Positions 44,207 through 53,149 of a stretch of 64,000 nucleotides of DNA are shown piece after piece (position 1 is the stretch's first letter; each line of letters opens with the position of its first letter). The translations under genes were made by a program, and so were the position numbers. This DNA is from Desulfovibrio sp. UCD-KL4C (lineage in GTDB: Bacteria; Desulfobacterota; Desulfovibrionia; Desulfovibrionales; Desulfovibrionaceae). Where the stretch lies: NCBI RefSeq assembly GCF_006210265.1, contig NZ_VCNC01000006.1:62001-126000 (forward strand). The letters run 5' to 3'. Under the pieces are notes generated by a model. It was not told the DNA's origin and did not search any database. It was given only the letters and a program-made list of their open reading frames with translations.

Positions 44207-45215
44207 CTTCAATGTCTTTTAATAAGTTTTCAGGTATTTCTGTTATTAGAAGAGTGTCTTCTTTTAATTTTACAGAGACCCCTTTTTGAATTATTTTTAC
44301 TTGCTTATCCCAAAGTTCCGAGTCGAAGCTGATTGTGATTTTTTTGTTATGTCCTGAATATCGTTTAAACCGTCTTAAACTAATAGCGTGCACGGCAAAT
44401 GAAGAGCTTACCTTGTATGATTTTTTATTTATAAATTCAACAAACTCTTCCGGTTTATCTTCATTCATGATTCTAGAAATAGTTTCTAAGCGTATTGGTC
44501 TCCCCAGTTTGTGTTGCTCCTTGCAATAATTGAATATGTTTTCTTTGAGTCTTTCCACTGTATCAGAAGAATATTTTCTTTCAGAGCAGTGTGCGTTGAA
44601 AGCAGTGTAAAGTGTTTGTGTCTGTGTTTTTGAGTCGGTAAATTCGTTACACCCTATAAATTCAAGAAAATACTGAGGGGTTGTTGATTGAATTCCTTTA
44701 ATAAATGTTAGGTATGTATCTTCTTTGTTTAACCATTTTGTAATATTCACTTGGCAGCATACATGAAGTTTATCTAGGTCTAAATGCATATTTTTAATTA
44801 TATTTAATTTTTTATCGATAGTACTTCCTTCTTTATCTCTTATCATCGCAGCAAGTAGATATGTTGATTCATTAAGTGTATAGTATACAAAAAGAACATA
44901 CCCTCCACGCGCTTTAATTTTGCTTTTTACACGAGATTCAAGCCTTTTCATGGCGTCTACAGAAAAAGTAACCATATTAGTTTTATTTTCGTGAAATTTC
45001 TTTAGGTCAAGACTAAAGTAAAATTCTTTGGTGTCTGGTTCAAAACTACCTATTCCTAGTGTACTTTTTCTTGAGTATAGAGCTAAAAGTTCTTCACACA
45101 TTGTGATGATATGTTTATCATTTTTATTTAGTTCATCTTCCCTGAATTTACATTCAGGAGCTTGTTCATCGCTGTCTTTAATAAGGTTGTGGACAATGAT
45201 GTTTTTGATATTCAT
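44187..45215 (-). CDS. NdpA/YejK-like nucleoid-associated protein
   Basis: 342 residues, family of the 37-kDa nucleoid-associated protein. Matches by eye: IKNIIVHNLIK at the start, a mid segment GYVLFVYYTLNESTYLLAAMIRD, TYLTFIKG, YFLEFIGCNEFTDSKTQT, YCKEQHKLGRPI, and SLRRFKRYSGHNKKITISFDSELW near the end. YejK binds DNA in E. coli. Here it is prophage-borne and translationally coupled to a membrane protein gene, unlike the housekeeping copy. Low ribosome-site quality and AT-rich codons suggest acquired accessory DNA. Confidence 0.8.
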   Translation of the reverse strand: MNIKNIIVHNLIKDSDEQAPECKFREDELNKNDKHIITMCEELLALYSRKSTLGIGSFEPDTKEFYFSLDLKKFHENKTNMVTFSVDAMKRLESRVKSKIKARGGYVLFVYYTLNESTYLLAAMIRDKEGSTIDKKLNIIKNMHLDLDKLHVCCQVNITKWLNKEDTYLTFIKGIQSTTPQYFLEFIGCNEFTDSKTQTQTLYTAFNAHCSERKYSSDTVERLKENIFNYCKEQHKLGRPIRLETISRIMNEDKPEEFVEFINKKSYKVSSSFAVHAISLRRFKRYSGHNKKITISFDSELWDKQVKIIQKGVSVKLKEDTLLITEIPENLLKDIEDGTTHR

Positions 45216-45328
45216 ATTTTTTTACTCTCTTAAAATTGTAATTTTAGTATGATTTTTAAATGTACGTGTGCTTCGTTATAGAATTATCTATTTCAGAGCA
45301 TAAATTTTTTTGAATGAATACGTGCTAT

Positions 45329-45628
45329 TTACCTTGATGTTTTTCTTTGTTTTTTTGTCTCTTCCTCATTTTTACAGCGTTGAATAGCATTAAACATGAT
45401 CGATTCAATTGGAACGCCAAGCGCATTGCAAAGATCAGCCATATCCGCAATCGTAAGTGATTGTGGGCGACGGTCTTTTCTTCCTTCCAATATATATATC
45501 CATTTCTTACTGCCAGATTCACTGTCGCCAAAAGCTTTCCTTCCGACTTTGGTTTTATGAATACCTTGGTCTTTAGCTATTTGGGAAAATTCATCCACAA
45601 TAATTCGTTCTAATAGTTCACTGTTCAT
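45329..45628 (-). CDS. CI-type HTH regulator of the prophage
   Basis: 99 residues. XRE-like helix-turn-helix (KTKVGRKAFGDSESGSKKWIYILEGRKDRRPQSLTIADMADLCNALGV). No peptidase domain for RecA-linked cleavage, so induction would need an antirepressor or another route. Divergent from the Cro-like gene with a shared operator between. Its own promoter can be read on the minus strand as TTGAAC, 17 bases, TATGTG, with the inverted repeat ATCACATAATGGTGAT over the -10. Confidence 0.75.
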   Translation of the reverse strand: MNSELLERIIVDEFSQIAKDQGIHKTKVGRKAFGDSESGSKKWIYILEGRKDRRPQSLTIADMADLCNALGVPIESIMFNAIQRCKNEEETKKQRKTSR

Positions 45629-45678
45629 TATTAATTAATCATCACATAATGGTGATAGTGTCATTGTTCAATTTTCTC

Positions 45679-45714
45679 TTTACAAAATAGAGCCAATGGT
45701 TCTATTTTAACCTC
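45679..45714 (+). promoter_or_regulatory. Rightward early promoter and palindromic operator
   Basis: TTTACA (45679-45684), 18 bases, TATTTT (45703-45708). AAAATAGA (45684-45691) and TCTATTTT (45701-45708) flank GCCAATGGT, a 25-base palindrome lying between and over the promoter elements. The predicted transcript start is 45715, the A of the Cro-like ATG. Confidence 0.72.
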
Positions 45715-45936
45715 ATGAAACGAAGCGAACCATTCTCACAAGATTTGATCTCCCAGTTAGAGAAAAAGTTAGGCAAGGGTAATGTAGCCGATGCGCTATC
45801 AATCCATCCTGCATCCTTTCGCCGTATTAAATCCTCAAATCGAGCTGATTCTACAGTTGTTCGCTTAGCTCAGCATATAGCATATCCCGAAAAATTTCCT
45901 TTGCCCGCAAATCCTCCACCACCGGACCCTCCATAA
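45715..45936 (+). CDS. Cro-like small HTH protein
   Basis: 73 residues: ISQLEKKLGKGNVADALSIHPASFRRIKSSNRADSTVVRLAQHI is a compact helix-turn-helix. The tail is Pro-rich (PPPPDPP). It lies first on the rightward early transcript, opposite the CI-type gene. There is no ribosome site upstream and the predicted transcription start falls on its ATG, so translation is probably leaderless. Confidence 0.7.
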   Translation: MKRSEPFSQDLISQLEKKLGKGNVADALSIHPASFRRIKSSNRADSTVVRLAQHIAYPEKFPLPANPPPPDPP

Positions 45937-46025
45937 AAAATATAATTAAGCAATAAACCGGACCTGACTCGGCTTATTCATGTCCGGCATCTGGATATAA
46001 TTAAACGAATAGCAGAGGAGGAAAT

Positions 46026-46250
46026 ATGTATCCATACCTAGATTTAGAAAAAGCAGAGAAAGAACGGGCTACGAAAGTTGTTCAAAAGGTTCTTGAAAAC
46101 CTTTCTGGATTGAACTTTTCCGAAGCCAGTTACGTAATTGAGACGGCTAGAGAGACACTTCATGTCAGCAGAAACAAGGCTGATCATTCTATGGAATTTA
46201 AACCTGTTTCTGCTGAAATTCCTAATTCTTTGCTCGCAGAAGCTCTTTAA
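46026..46250 (+). CDS. Small early prophage protein, unknown
   Basis: 74 residues, mostly helical and charged (LEKAEKERATKVVQKVLENLSG). Strong GAGGAGG site before the ATG. It lies between the Cro-like and CII-like genes. Function unknown. Confidence 0.6.
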   Translation: MYPYLDLEKAEKERATKVVQKVLENLSGLNFSEASYVIETARETLHVSRNKADHSMEFKPVSAEIPNSLLAEAL

Positions 46251-46370
46251 TTTTTAAAATAGTTTGCAATGTCAAAGATCGGATCAACCATAGCAAAGAC
46301 AAAATAGCACCGGAGTAAAGCTCTATCTACTACAGATAAAGATTTGCTTTGGAAGACATAAGGGGAAGTC

Positions 46371-46838
46371 ATGAATAATTCACGTAAAAGTGTAGCCTTA
46401 GAAATTCAAAATATGGTGCTACGGCATCGGACTTTATCGGTTGAGCAAATAAGCGAACAGACTTTCGGGTCTGCTAAAAGCCATTGGACTTTATACAAAG
46501 AACTTAACCCCGAAGATTCTACTGCAAAAATGGGCGTTCTGGACCTTGTGCCGCTTATGAAAACATGCGGTTCAATTACGCCGCTTGAGGCAATTGCCCA
46601 CCAGATGAACATGGTGGTTTTTCCGTTGCCGGAAGCGGGTATTTTTACAGGTCACTTGGAAAACGACATGAACCGGACAACTAAAGAGTTCAGCGATGCC
46701 GTGGTTAAGTTTGCCTCAATTATGGAGGATGGACGGATTGAACCGCATGAATTTGCAGAGTTTGAAAAAGAAATGATGGAATTCATTTCTGCGGCTCTGC
46801 ATTGGCGTAACGGCATCAAAGCACTGGTTGAGGAATAG
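46371..46838 (+). CDS. CII-like phage regulatory protein
   Basis: 155 residues, family of Mu/P2-type regulatory CII proteins: LRHRTLSVEQISEQTFGSAKSHWTLYKELNPEDSTAKMGVLDLVPLMKTCG contains the HTH, then a helical C-terminal part that probably forms oligomers. Ends two bases before the primase gene, in the same operon. It probably sets the lysis-lysogeny choice or activates early transcription. Confidence 0.75.
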   Translation: MNNSRKSVALEIQNMVLRHRTLSVEQISEQTFGSAKSHWTLYKELNPEDSTAKMGVLDLVPLMKTCGSITPLEAIAHQMNMVVFPLPEAGIFTGHLENDMNRTTKEFSDAVVKFASIMEDGRIEPHEFAEFEKEMMEFISAALHWRNGIKALVEE

Positions 46839-46840
46839 CT

Positions 46841-49204
46841 ATGGGCTGGGCCGGAACAAATCTTTGTGCAGAAGAACGAGCGACCATTGCTCGTACACTT
46901 TTTGAAGTCTCAGAAGAATCAGGCGACTGGTTAAACGGGAAATGCCCGTTTCATGCTGATGATAACCCGTCTTTTGGTTATAACTTTGAAGATGACTATT
47001 TTAAATGCCTTGCCGGATGCACCGATTGTGGCGACCTGATTAAGCTTTACGGGCTGGTTAACGGCCTTGCTAATGATGAAGCATTCAAGAGCTTCAAGGA
47101 TAAATACGGACAGGGTATAAATAATTTCCCGCAGTCTAAAACTACTGTTCAGCAAAAGCGCAAGCCCAGTAAGCGTGGTGCTAATGTGGTTATACCGGAA
47201 TCAGCATGGGGCCGTATGGCTCTGTTGCCGGATGATTGGTTTTTTATCCTGAAGAAAGAGCGAGGATGGAATGCGGACGTTATCAAACGGCTAGACCTGC
47301 GTATGCAGATGGTTTTCCGAAATAGCGAAGGGGTAATACTTCCTGTTAACGGAGCGCCTATGCGTGTGGCTATCCCTATTCGCGGCAATGATGGACAACT
47401 TTATAATGTCAGACTCTATCGCAAACCCGGCACAAATCTAAAAAGCAAGATCATCTCGTGGGGCAGGGGATATGGGAATGCACGTTTGTTTCCTGCATCT
47501 TGTACGCTCAGTAAGACTGGTCCTGTTCTTTTGTGCGAAGGTGAACCGGATACCATATGCGCTCTTTCCAATGGTTTTAATGCCATAACCCAAACTTCCA
47601 AGACCGCTAAGTGGTCTAAAGAGCATATGGAGCCGTTCACGGGCCGTGATGTGATTATTGCTTATGACGCAGATCAGCCGGGACAGGCGCATGCTGAAAA
47701 GGCGGCACGATCACTGGTTCAGGTGGCCCGATCAGTACGCATTATAGAATGGCCGGAATTCATGGGCCGTAATGCAGACGGTAGTTTGCCGGAAAAAGAC
47801 GGACTCGACCTTACCGACTTCTTTGTGCGGTTCAAGCAAGGTGCGAAGGAGTTGCAAGCCCTGTTCGCCACGGCTCGTAAGGTTGAGAAATCGCAAGGGT
47901 GCGAAACAGGCGGAGAGTGGGCCTTTTTTCTTGATAATAGGTACAAGCCTCGTTTGCTGGCGGATCAGCTTCTACGGGATCAACCTTTGCTTGCTGATGA
48001 TATGACAGGTTTGCTGTATCGCTGGAACTCCAAATACTGGGAACAAATTTCACGTGGCAACCTTCAGCAGTCGGCTACTCATTATCTAGGCATCGAGGCC
48101 ACAACCGCACGGGTGAATGATGCAACGTCACTGGCAGTTAATTTAGCTAATCTTCCCCACGGGCGGGCAGTTAATGACCGTGGCGATTGGGTATGTTTGC
48201 AAAACGGTATGCTTAATCTCAAAACTCTTGAGCTGAAGCCGCATGACCACGATTACTATTCCACCATATGCCTCGGTGTGTCTTTTAACCCTGATTCAGA
48301 AGCTAGGTGCGAAAAGTGGCTTAAGTATCTGGAAGATACGGTGCAGACACCTGAACCTATTGCCCAGCTCCAAGAGTTTATGGGCTACAGCCTTACCCGT
48401 GATACTCATTTTGAAAAGTGTCTGTTGCTGCTCGGTGATGGCTCGGACGGTAAATCAACTTTTTTAAATATCACCCGTGAACTGGTTTCACCTGAAAACT
48501 GTTCTGCGGTTGCCTTTCAGGATTTAGAAGATCAGTTCCGGCGGGCCAGTCTTTATAACAAGGTGTTGAATATTTCCACCGAAATAGGCTCTGCTGCAAT
48601 GGAAACACCCATATTTAAGGCTGTCGTATCCGGTGACCCTATTCAGGGTGCTTTTAAACATAAGGATTCGTTTGAATTTTTGCCATTCTGCAAGTTAGCA
48701 TTTGCAGCTAATAAGTTGCCGCGTGTGCTGGATAATACAGATGGCTTTTTTCGGCGCATGTTGCCCATCAAGTTTAAACGGCAATATCTGGAAGGTGATC
48801 CAGACCGCAACCCGAACTTGTTCAAGGAACTTAAAAGCGAGCTGTCTGAAATCTTTCATTGGGCATTGGTCGGGTTGCATAGGCTCTATGAGCAGGGGCA
48901 GTTTTCATCCTCGGACGAAACCATTGATCTGCTGATGGATTACAGGCGGCTTAACAATCCGGTTCAGGCATTTGTTGAAGATAAATGTGAGCTTTCAGAT
49001 GGGGCCAAAGAATCTAAGGATTCATTATACACAGCCTACCGAGATTACAGTTCAAAGAATGGCTATCAGGCTATGCATAAAGAAAATTTCTTTCGTGAAT
49101 TGTATTCAGCCGTGAGGACTTTGCGTGAAACTCGCCCACGTGTTGATGGGCGGCGTTGTCGTATGATCTCCGGCATTAAAACTAAGTTCGAGTTAACAGC
49201 GTAA
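46841..49204 (+). CDS. Phage primase-helicase (P4/D5 type)
   Basis: 787 residues. N-terminal zinc-binding primase fold (CPFH..NPSF, then KCLAGCTDCGDLI), a TOPRIM domain (about 200-300, VLLCEGEPDTICAL and DVIIAYDADQPGQAHA), a D5-type N-domain, then an SF3/AAA helicase with Walker A GDGSDGKSTFLN and KLAFAANKLPRVLDNTDGFFRRMLPI. The last 85 residues (about 703-787) form a separate winged-helix-like domain that also occurs at the C-end of the Rha-like protein at 56362. Initiates and drives phage replication. Confidence 0.93.
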   Translation: MGWAGTNLCAEERATIARTLFEVSEESGDWLNGKCPFHADDNPSFGYNFEDDYFKCLAGCTDCGDLIKLYGLVNGLANDEAFKSFKDKYGQGINNFPQSKTTVQQKRKPSKRGANVVIPESAWGRMALLPDDWFFILKKERGWNADVIKRLDLRMQMVFRNSEGVILPVNGAPMRVAIPIRGNDGQLYNVRLYRKPGTNLKSKIISWGRGYGNARLFPASCTLSKTGPVLLCEGEPDTICALSNGFNAITQTSKTAKWSKEHMEPFTGRDVIIAYDADQPGQAHAEKAARSLVQVARSVRIIEWPEFMGRNADGSLPEKDGLDLTDFFVRFKQGAKELQALFATARKVEKSQGCETGGEWAFFLDNRYKPRLLADQLLRDQPLLADDMTGLLYRWNSKYWEQISRGNLQQSATHYLGIEATTARVNDATSLAVNLANLPHGRAVNDRGDWVCLQNGMLNLKTLELKPHDHDYYSTICLGVSFNPDSEARCEKWLKYLEDTVQTPEPIAQLQEFMGYSLTRDTHFEKCLLLLGDGSDGKSTFLNITRELVSPENCSAVAFQDLEDQFRRASLYNKVLNISTEIGSAAMETPIFKAVVSGDPIQGAFKHKDSFEFLPFCKLAFAANKLPRVLDNTDGFFRRMLPIKFKRQYLEGDPDRNPNLFKELKSELSEIFHWALVGLHRLYEQGQFSSSDETIDLLMDYRRLNNPVQAFVEDKCELSDGAKESKDSLYTAYRDYSSKNGYQAMHKENFFRELYSAVRTLRETRPRVDGRRCRMISGIKTKFELTA

Positions 49205-49618
49205 TGAGCTGCTTTACTGGCATATATGCGAGTGAAACGTTATGCGCTGTTTCCCCCGCCCCCCTTTATGATGACCAGCGGCGGTGTCTCGCCTTACCTA
49301 CTGGGCAAATTAATACATGTTCGGAATTTATGCTTCCCCCGGAGAAGTGGTTCCAACGTGTCGGTACCACACGGTCCACGTGTCAAAGCTCGGCAAGTCC
49401 CGTGAATAGTGGCTCGGTCCACGATGGTACCAGCGGTCCAAGGTACAGGGCAGAAGTTGTCTATATATGCGCGTGTGTGCGTGCGTATACGCGAGGCTTA
49501 CAGCATTTGGTTTTTAAGCTTGGTACATGGGACAGTTGGACCAAAAATAAAAAGACTAATGTTCTCGGTAGCTTTTAGTGTTGGCTGACACGGGACAAAC
49601 CTTGGGACCGGAACCAGT
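49205..49618. other. Repeat-rich non-coding region, candidate replication origin
   Basis: 414 bases after the primase gene. GGTCCACG occurs at 49373 and 49416, GGTACC at 49363 and 49426, GGTCCA at 49435, GGTAC at 49442 and 49522, and TGGACC at 49537; several are 9-10 bases apart, like iterons. A 32-base strictly alternating pyrimidine-purine tract fills 49462-49493, able to adopt Z-DNA or unwind. A 124-residue open frame (49204-49578) crosses the repeats and is not credible as a gene. Confidence 0.5.
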
Positions 49619-50053
49619 ATGAACGCACTGGCAAAGCTTCAAAGCAAATACCAAAAGGGTGAACCGGAAACAGCTTTCAATAAGTTCAAACGGTTATGCA
49701 AACAGGAAGAAGTTGAACCGATATCCGAAGATGAATTCAATCGGCATTGGCAGTCTTTTGAAATCGGACACAAGGCAATGAAGAGGCTAGGCGTATTGAT
49801 TCGGAAACATCGGCAGATGTTTATGGTCAAACGAAACAAAGCGGATGAACTGGTCGTGGTCATTGATGAAGCATGGGGCAAGGCTAATGGTGAAACCGTG
49901 TGGCAAATGTGGGAGCTGTTCGAACAAGCCGCGCCGTTGATCGGCTTATGCTACATGAATAGCTTACCTTTTCACGGTGATGAACCACCAAAGAAAATTA
50001 TCAGTACCATGTTGCCTTTAGGTACTCCCCAGCGATTCCGGAAACACGGGTAA
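49619..50053 (+). CDS. Prophage protein of unknown function before the terminase
   Basis: 144 residues, basic and helical (KLQSKYQKGEPETAFNKFKRLCKQEEVEPISEDEF). Located just before the terminase small subunit gene. Start preceded by GGGACCGGAA, a modest ribosome site. Family not recognised; could be a late regulator or packaging accessory. Confidence 0.6.
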   Translation: MNALAKLQSKYQKGEPETAFNKFKRLCKQEEVEPISEDEFNRHWQSFEIGHKAMKRLGVLIRKHRQMFMVKRNKADELVVVIDEAWGKANGETVWQMWELFEQAAPLIGLCYMNSLPFHGDEPPKKIISTMLPLGTPQRFRKHG

Positions 50054-50153
50054 CGTGAGGCTCGAGTCTTTTGCACACGGAATGTTTTAAAAAATATGCA
50101 CACTGCACAAACTGTATCAAACGTGTCACTTTCACAATTCAGGTGCTACTTAA

Positions 50154-50723
50154 ATGGTTGAAAAATTTTACAATTCTATAAATCAGGCTTGGGTTCAGTT
50201 CGGGCAGGAAGGCTGGCAGATTTCGCGGCGGACGTTCTTCAATTACGTCGGGAAGGATAAGCAGGTGAAGCCTATCGGCGGTAAATATTACGAAAGCGAT
50301 ATTTCAGAACTTGCTCAGCAACTCGGGTGGGTTCCCATTGGTAAAAAGGTGGAAGCGGAACAGCCGGACGAGGAAGGATTAACTGGTGATGCGGCAAAGC
50401 GTTTTCAGGAAGCGAAAGCCAAGGACAAAGAATACGAAGCGGAGCTTAGAAGGCTGAAACTTGAGCAGACACAAGGCAAGCTTATTGACCGTGAAAGCGT
50501 GGAAATGCTCATGGCTGGCAAAACTTCGGTACTTGATACGGGCCTTCGCCAACTGTTTTTGATGAAAGGGCGTGAATTAATCCATGCCGTTGAAGGTAAT
50601 CCGGAACATGAAGACGTTTTTATTCAGATTTTGAATGACGAGCTGGACGAATTACTGAGCGAGTTTGCGCGTACTGATCAAATCACAATGGAGTTTGTAA
50701 GTGGAAGCCAGTTCGATAGTTAA
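50154..50723 (+). CDS. Terminase small subunit-like protein (Nu1 type)
   Basis: 189 residues. N-terminal HTH-like region (GWQISRRTFFNYVGKDKQVKPIGGKYYESDISELAQQLG), then a long charged helix (KAKDKEYEAELRRLKLEQTQGKLIDRESVEML), typical of lambda Nu1-like small terminase proteins that bind DNA and the large subunit. Its end overlaps the large subunit gene by 23 bases. Confidence 0.82.
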   Translation: MVEKFYNSINQAWVQFGQEGWQISRRTFFNYVGKDKQVKPIGGKYYESDISELAQQLGWVPIGKKVEAEQPDEEGLTGDAAKRFQEAKAKDKEYEAELRRLKLEQTQGKLIDRESVEMLMAGKTSVLDTGLRQLFLMKGRELIHAVEGNPEHEDVFIQILNDELDELLSEFARTDQITMEFVSGSQFDS

Positions 50724-52662
50724 AAATATGGTCGGAAAGCCGGTACTCGTTCCGGTAGGTCGTTTTTCATTGTCTCCGGAAATGATTGGGAAGCGGTTCA
50801 CCTTTTCATTTAGCAGGGGCGAGAAGCAGATTTTGCGAAAGCGTAAAAAGATCAAGGTTAGCAGATGGGCGGAGCAGTCGCGCATTCTGGTTCCTGAATC
50901 CAGTTCCTTACCGGGCATGTGGCGTAATGATGTAACGCCTTACCTTACCGACATAATGGACAGCCTTTTTTATAGCGGAGTTCAAACAGTTGTTGTTTGC
51001 GCGGCTCCGCAGGTTGGTAAAACCGAAGTACTGCTTAATGCGCTGGGCTATGCCGTGGATCGCGAACCGAGTCCGGCAATGATCATCTATCCCGATATGA
51101 CAGCGGCGAAGGATTCGAGCAGGGATAGAGTTCTACCTATGCTCAAAACTTCACCGAAACTTACAAAGTATCTGACTGGCTCAACGGATGATGAAGCCTC
51201 GCTCCGCATAAACTTGCGGCATATGCCGATCTATATGGGCTGGGCGCACTCTGCATCCCGTCTGGCATCGAAGCCTATCCGATATGTTTTCTTTGATGAG
51301 ATTGATAAATATCCCACCTCCACAAACAAGAAAGAAGCCGATCCGCTCAGTCTGGCGGAAAAGCGTGGGCGTACTTATCGCAACCGCAAGTTTCTTAAAA
51401 TTTCAACACCGACAAATGAAAGCGGCCCTATCTGGACGGCTCTTAATATCGAAGCGCAGGTTGTTTTCGGCTATAAGGTGCGTTGCCCGATTTGCGGCTA
51501 TGAGCATGAAATGGATTTTGACCAGATTAAATGGCCGGAAAGAGAAAAGGCCGATCCTTCCCAACATGCCGAACGGGTCGAGGCTGAAAAACTGGCGTGG
51601 TATGAATGCCCGAACATGGGGTGCAAGTGGGATGATGGAACACGTGATAAGGCGGTAAGTTTTGGCGCATGGTTTGACCGTGTTTCCGGTGCTCCGCTTG
51701 AAAGCTACCTTAAATCTAAGCGGCCTAAGAAAATCGGCTTTCATATTCCTAGTTGGCTGTCGAGATTCGTTTCTCTATCCGAAGTTGCCGCCGCTTTTTT
51801 GCGGGGTCAGAAGTCCGGCCTTAATCCTGAATGGCGCGAAAAGTTAAAGGATTTCATGAACTCTCACAAAGCGGAACCGTGGGTTAACTATCAGCAGGAG
51901 CGCAGTGAAGATAAGATTCTTGCGCTTAAAGATGATCGCCCTCGCTTGCTTGTTCCGAGTGGTGACGTTGTGGCCTGTCTGACTGCCGCCATTGATACGC
52001 AGTCCGGCAGGGGCGGTTATTTCCCATATGAAATACGAGCATGGGGTTACGGCATGGTGCATGAATCATGGCTTATTGCTGATGGCGAAGTGGATAGCTT
52101 TGAAGCCTTGGCGGAAGTGTTATGGGAACGGGAATACAAGGACGCAGAAGGCAATCCTTACCTTGTGCGCTTGGCTCTAATAGATGCAATGGGGCATCGG
52201 ACAGACGAAGTTTACGATTTTTGTCGTCTTAATCGGGGGCGTATTCTGCCGTTGAAAGGTGAGCAGACAATGGCGCGCCCGTTTTCATACAGTCAGATTG
52301 ATATTTTCCCCGGTTCAAACAAGCCTATACCCGGTGGCCTTAAGCTTTTGCGGGTGAATGTGACGCATTACAAGAACGCTTTATCAAATCGCCTTGCTAT
52401 TAATCCCGCTGATCCGGGAGCGTATCACCTGCACAGTGAAGTTTCCGATGCGTGGGCGCGGGAAATGACCGCTGAATACGTGAATGAAAAGGGGGTTTGG
52501 GAGTGTCCGAAAGGGCGGCCCAATCATGCATGGGATATTGCCGGATACAACCTTGCGGCGGCGGATTTGCTGGGCGTTAAGTCTTACAAGAAAGCGGGTA
52601 TGAAAACTAAGGTGCAAACCCCTAGAAAAAAAGTTAATCCTTACACTAATGGTGGTAGGTAG
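50701..52662 (+). CDS. Terminase large subunit, GpA family
   Basis: 653 residues. ATPase domain with a modified Walker A APQVGKTEVLLNALGY and Walker B RYVFFDEIDKYP, followed by a nuclease domain. Zn-type cysteines lie in the middle (VRCPICGYEHEMD and YECPNMGCKWDDG). It packages DNA into proheads and cuts at cos or headful sites. The GTG start at 50701 has a GGAG site; ATG 50728 is an alternative. Overlaps the small subunit gene. Confidence 0.94.
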   Translation: MEASSIVKNMVGKPVLVPVGRFSLSPEMIGKRFTFSFSRGEKQILRKRKKIKVSRWAEQSRILVPESSSLPGMWRNDVTPYLTDIMDSLFYSGVQTVVVCAAPQVGKTEVLLNALGYAVDREPSPAMIIYPDMTAAKDSSRDRVLPMLKTSPKLTKYLTGSTDDEASLRINLRHMPIYMGWAHSASRLASKPIRYVFFDEIDKYPTSTNKKEADPLSLAEKRGRTYRNRKFLKISTPTNESGPIWTALNIEAQVVFGYKVRCPICGYEHEMDFDQIKWPEREKADPSQHAERVEAEKLAWYECPNMGCKWDDGTRDKAVSFGAWFDRVSGAPLESYLKSKRPKKIGFHIPSWLSRFVSLSEVAAAFLRGQKSGLNPEWREKLKDFMNSHKAEPWVNYQQERSEDKILALKDDRPRLLVPSGDVVACLTAAIDTQSGRGGYFPYEIRAWGYGMVHESWLIADGEVDSFEALAEVLWEREYKDAEGNPYLVRLALIDAMGHRTDEVYDFCRLNRGRILPLKGEQTMARPFSYSQIDIFPGSNKPIPGGLKLLRVNVTHYKNALSNRLAINPADPGAYHLHSEVSDAWAREMTAEYVNEKGVWECPKGRPNHAWDIAGYNLAAADLLGVKSYKKAGMKTKVQTPRKKVNPYTNGGR

Positions 52663-52663
52663 T

Positions 52664-52888
52664 ATGTCAGCGAAGTTGATAGCGGCGGCAATGGCTAAAG
52701 CGAAAGAGGGCGTGATATTCAGCCCTAAGGATGGTGCGGTGTGTCCGTGGTGCGGAGCTGTGCGGATTCCGGTTACTTCATCGCCTAAGTGGGATGGGGG
52801 GATTAAGGTTCGGTATCATAAGTGTAAGGCTGAAGGGTGTTTGCTGGCTCAGATGGGGCAGGGGGTTAAGAGTATTCAGGGGGAATAG
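52664..52888 (+). CDS. Small zinc-ribbon phage protein, intact copy
   Basis: 74 residues. Zinc ribbon VCPWCGAVRIP with KCKAEGC, matching Com/Ogr-like small phage proteins. The start follows the terminase stop directly. The last two-thirds of the gene is duplicated, with damage, at 53437-53596. Confidence 0.72.
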   Translation: MSAKLIAAAMAKAKEGVIFSPKDGAVCPWCGAVRIPVTSSPKWDGGIKVRYHKCKAEGCLLAQMGQGVKSIQGE

Positions 52889-52891
52889 AAA

Positions 52892-52915
52892 ACCCCGCCG
52901 GAGCGGGGTGTATTA
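52892..52915 (-). terminator. Terminator of brnTA
   Basis: Perfect stem ACCCCGC/GCGGGGT with a four-base loop, followed on the minus strand by TTTTCT just past the brnA stop. Confidence 0.7.
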
Positions 52916-53149
52916 ATGTTCTGCGGGGCGTTGCGAGTCTATGCGGTTTGCAATCCATGTTTTGATTACAGCCTGTCGGTTGACTCCCAGCCGTTTTGCT
53001 TCACGATCCAAAGCTATTATCATCCATGCGGGGAAATCTACGTTCACCCGTTTAATGTCTTTATTCGGTCTGGTGGCTTTGGATAAATCCAGTTGTTCAG
53101 TTATGTCCTGATCTGATTCAAAAGCTTCATCAAATTCTTTAGCTTTCAT
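52913..53149 (-). CDS. brnA: BrnA antitoxin
   Basis: 78 residues, ribbon-helix-helix antitoxin: RVNVDFPAWMIIALDREAKRLGVNRQAVIKTWI. A GGAGG site fixes ATG 53149 within the end of brnT (11-base overlap). Neutralises BrnT and represses the operon. The toxin gene comes first, as in other BrnTA modules. Confidence 0.88.
   Translation of the reverse strand: MKAKEFDEAFESDQDITEQLDLSKATRPNKDIKRVNVDFPAWMIIALDREAKRLGVNRQAVIKTWIANRIDSQRPAEH

Noticed and set aside
49204-49578. 124-residue open frame after the primase gene
   Set aside because: It crosses the GGTCC repeats and the alternating tract, has no ribosome site, and its product (Cys, Ser, Thr and Pro scattered) looks like translated non-coding DNA.
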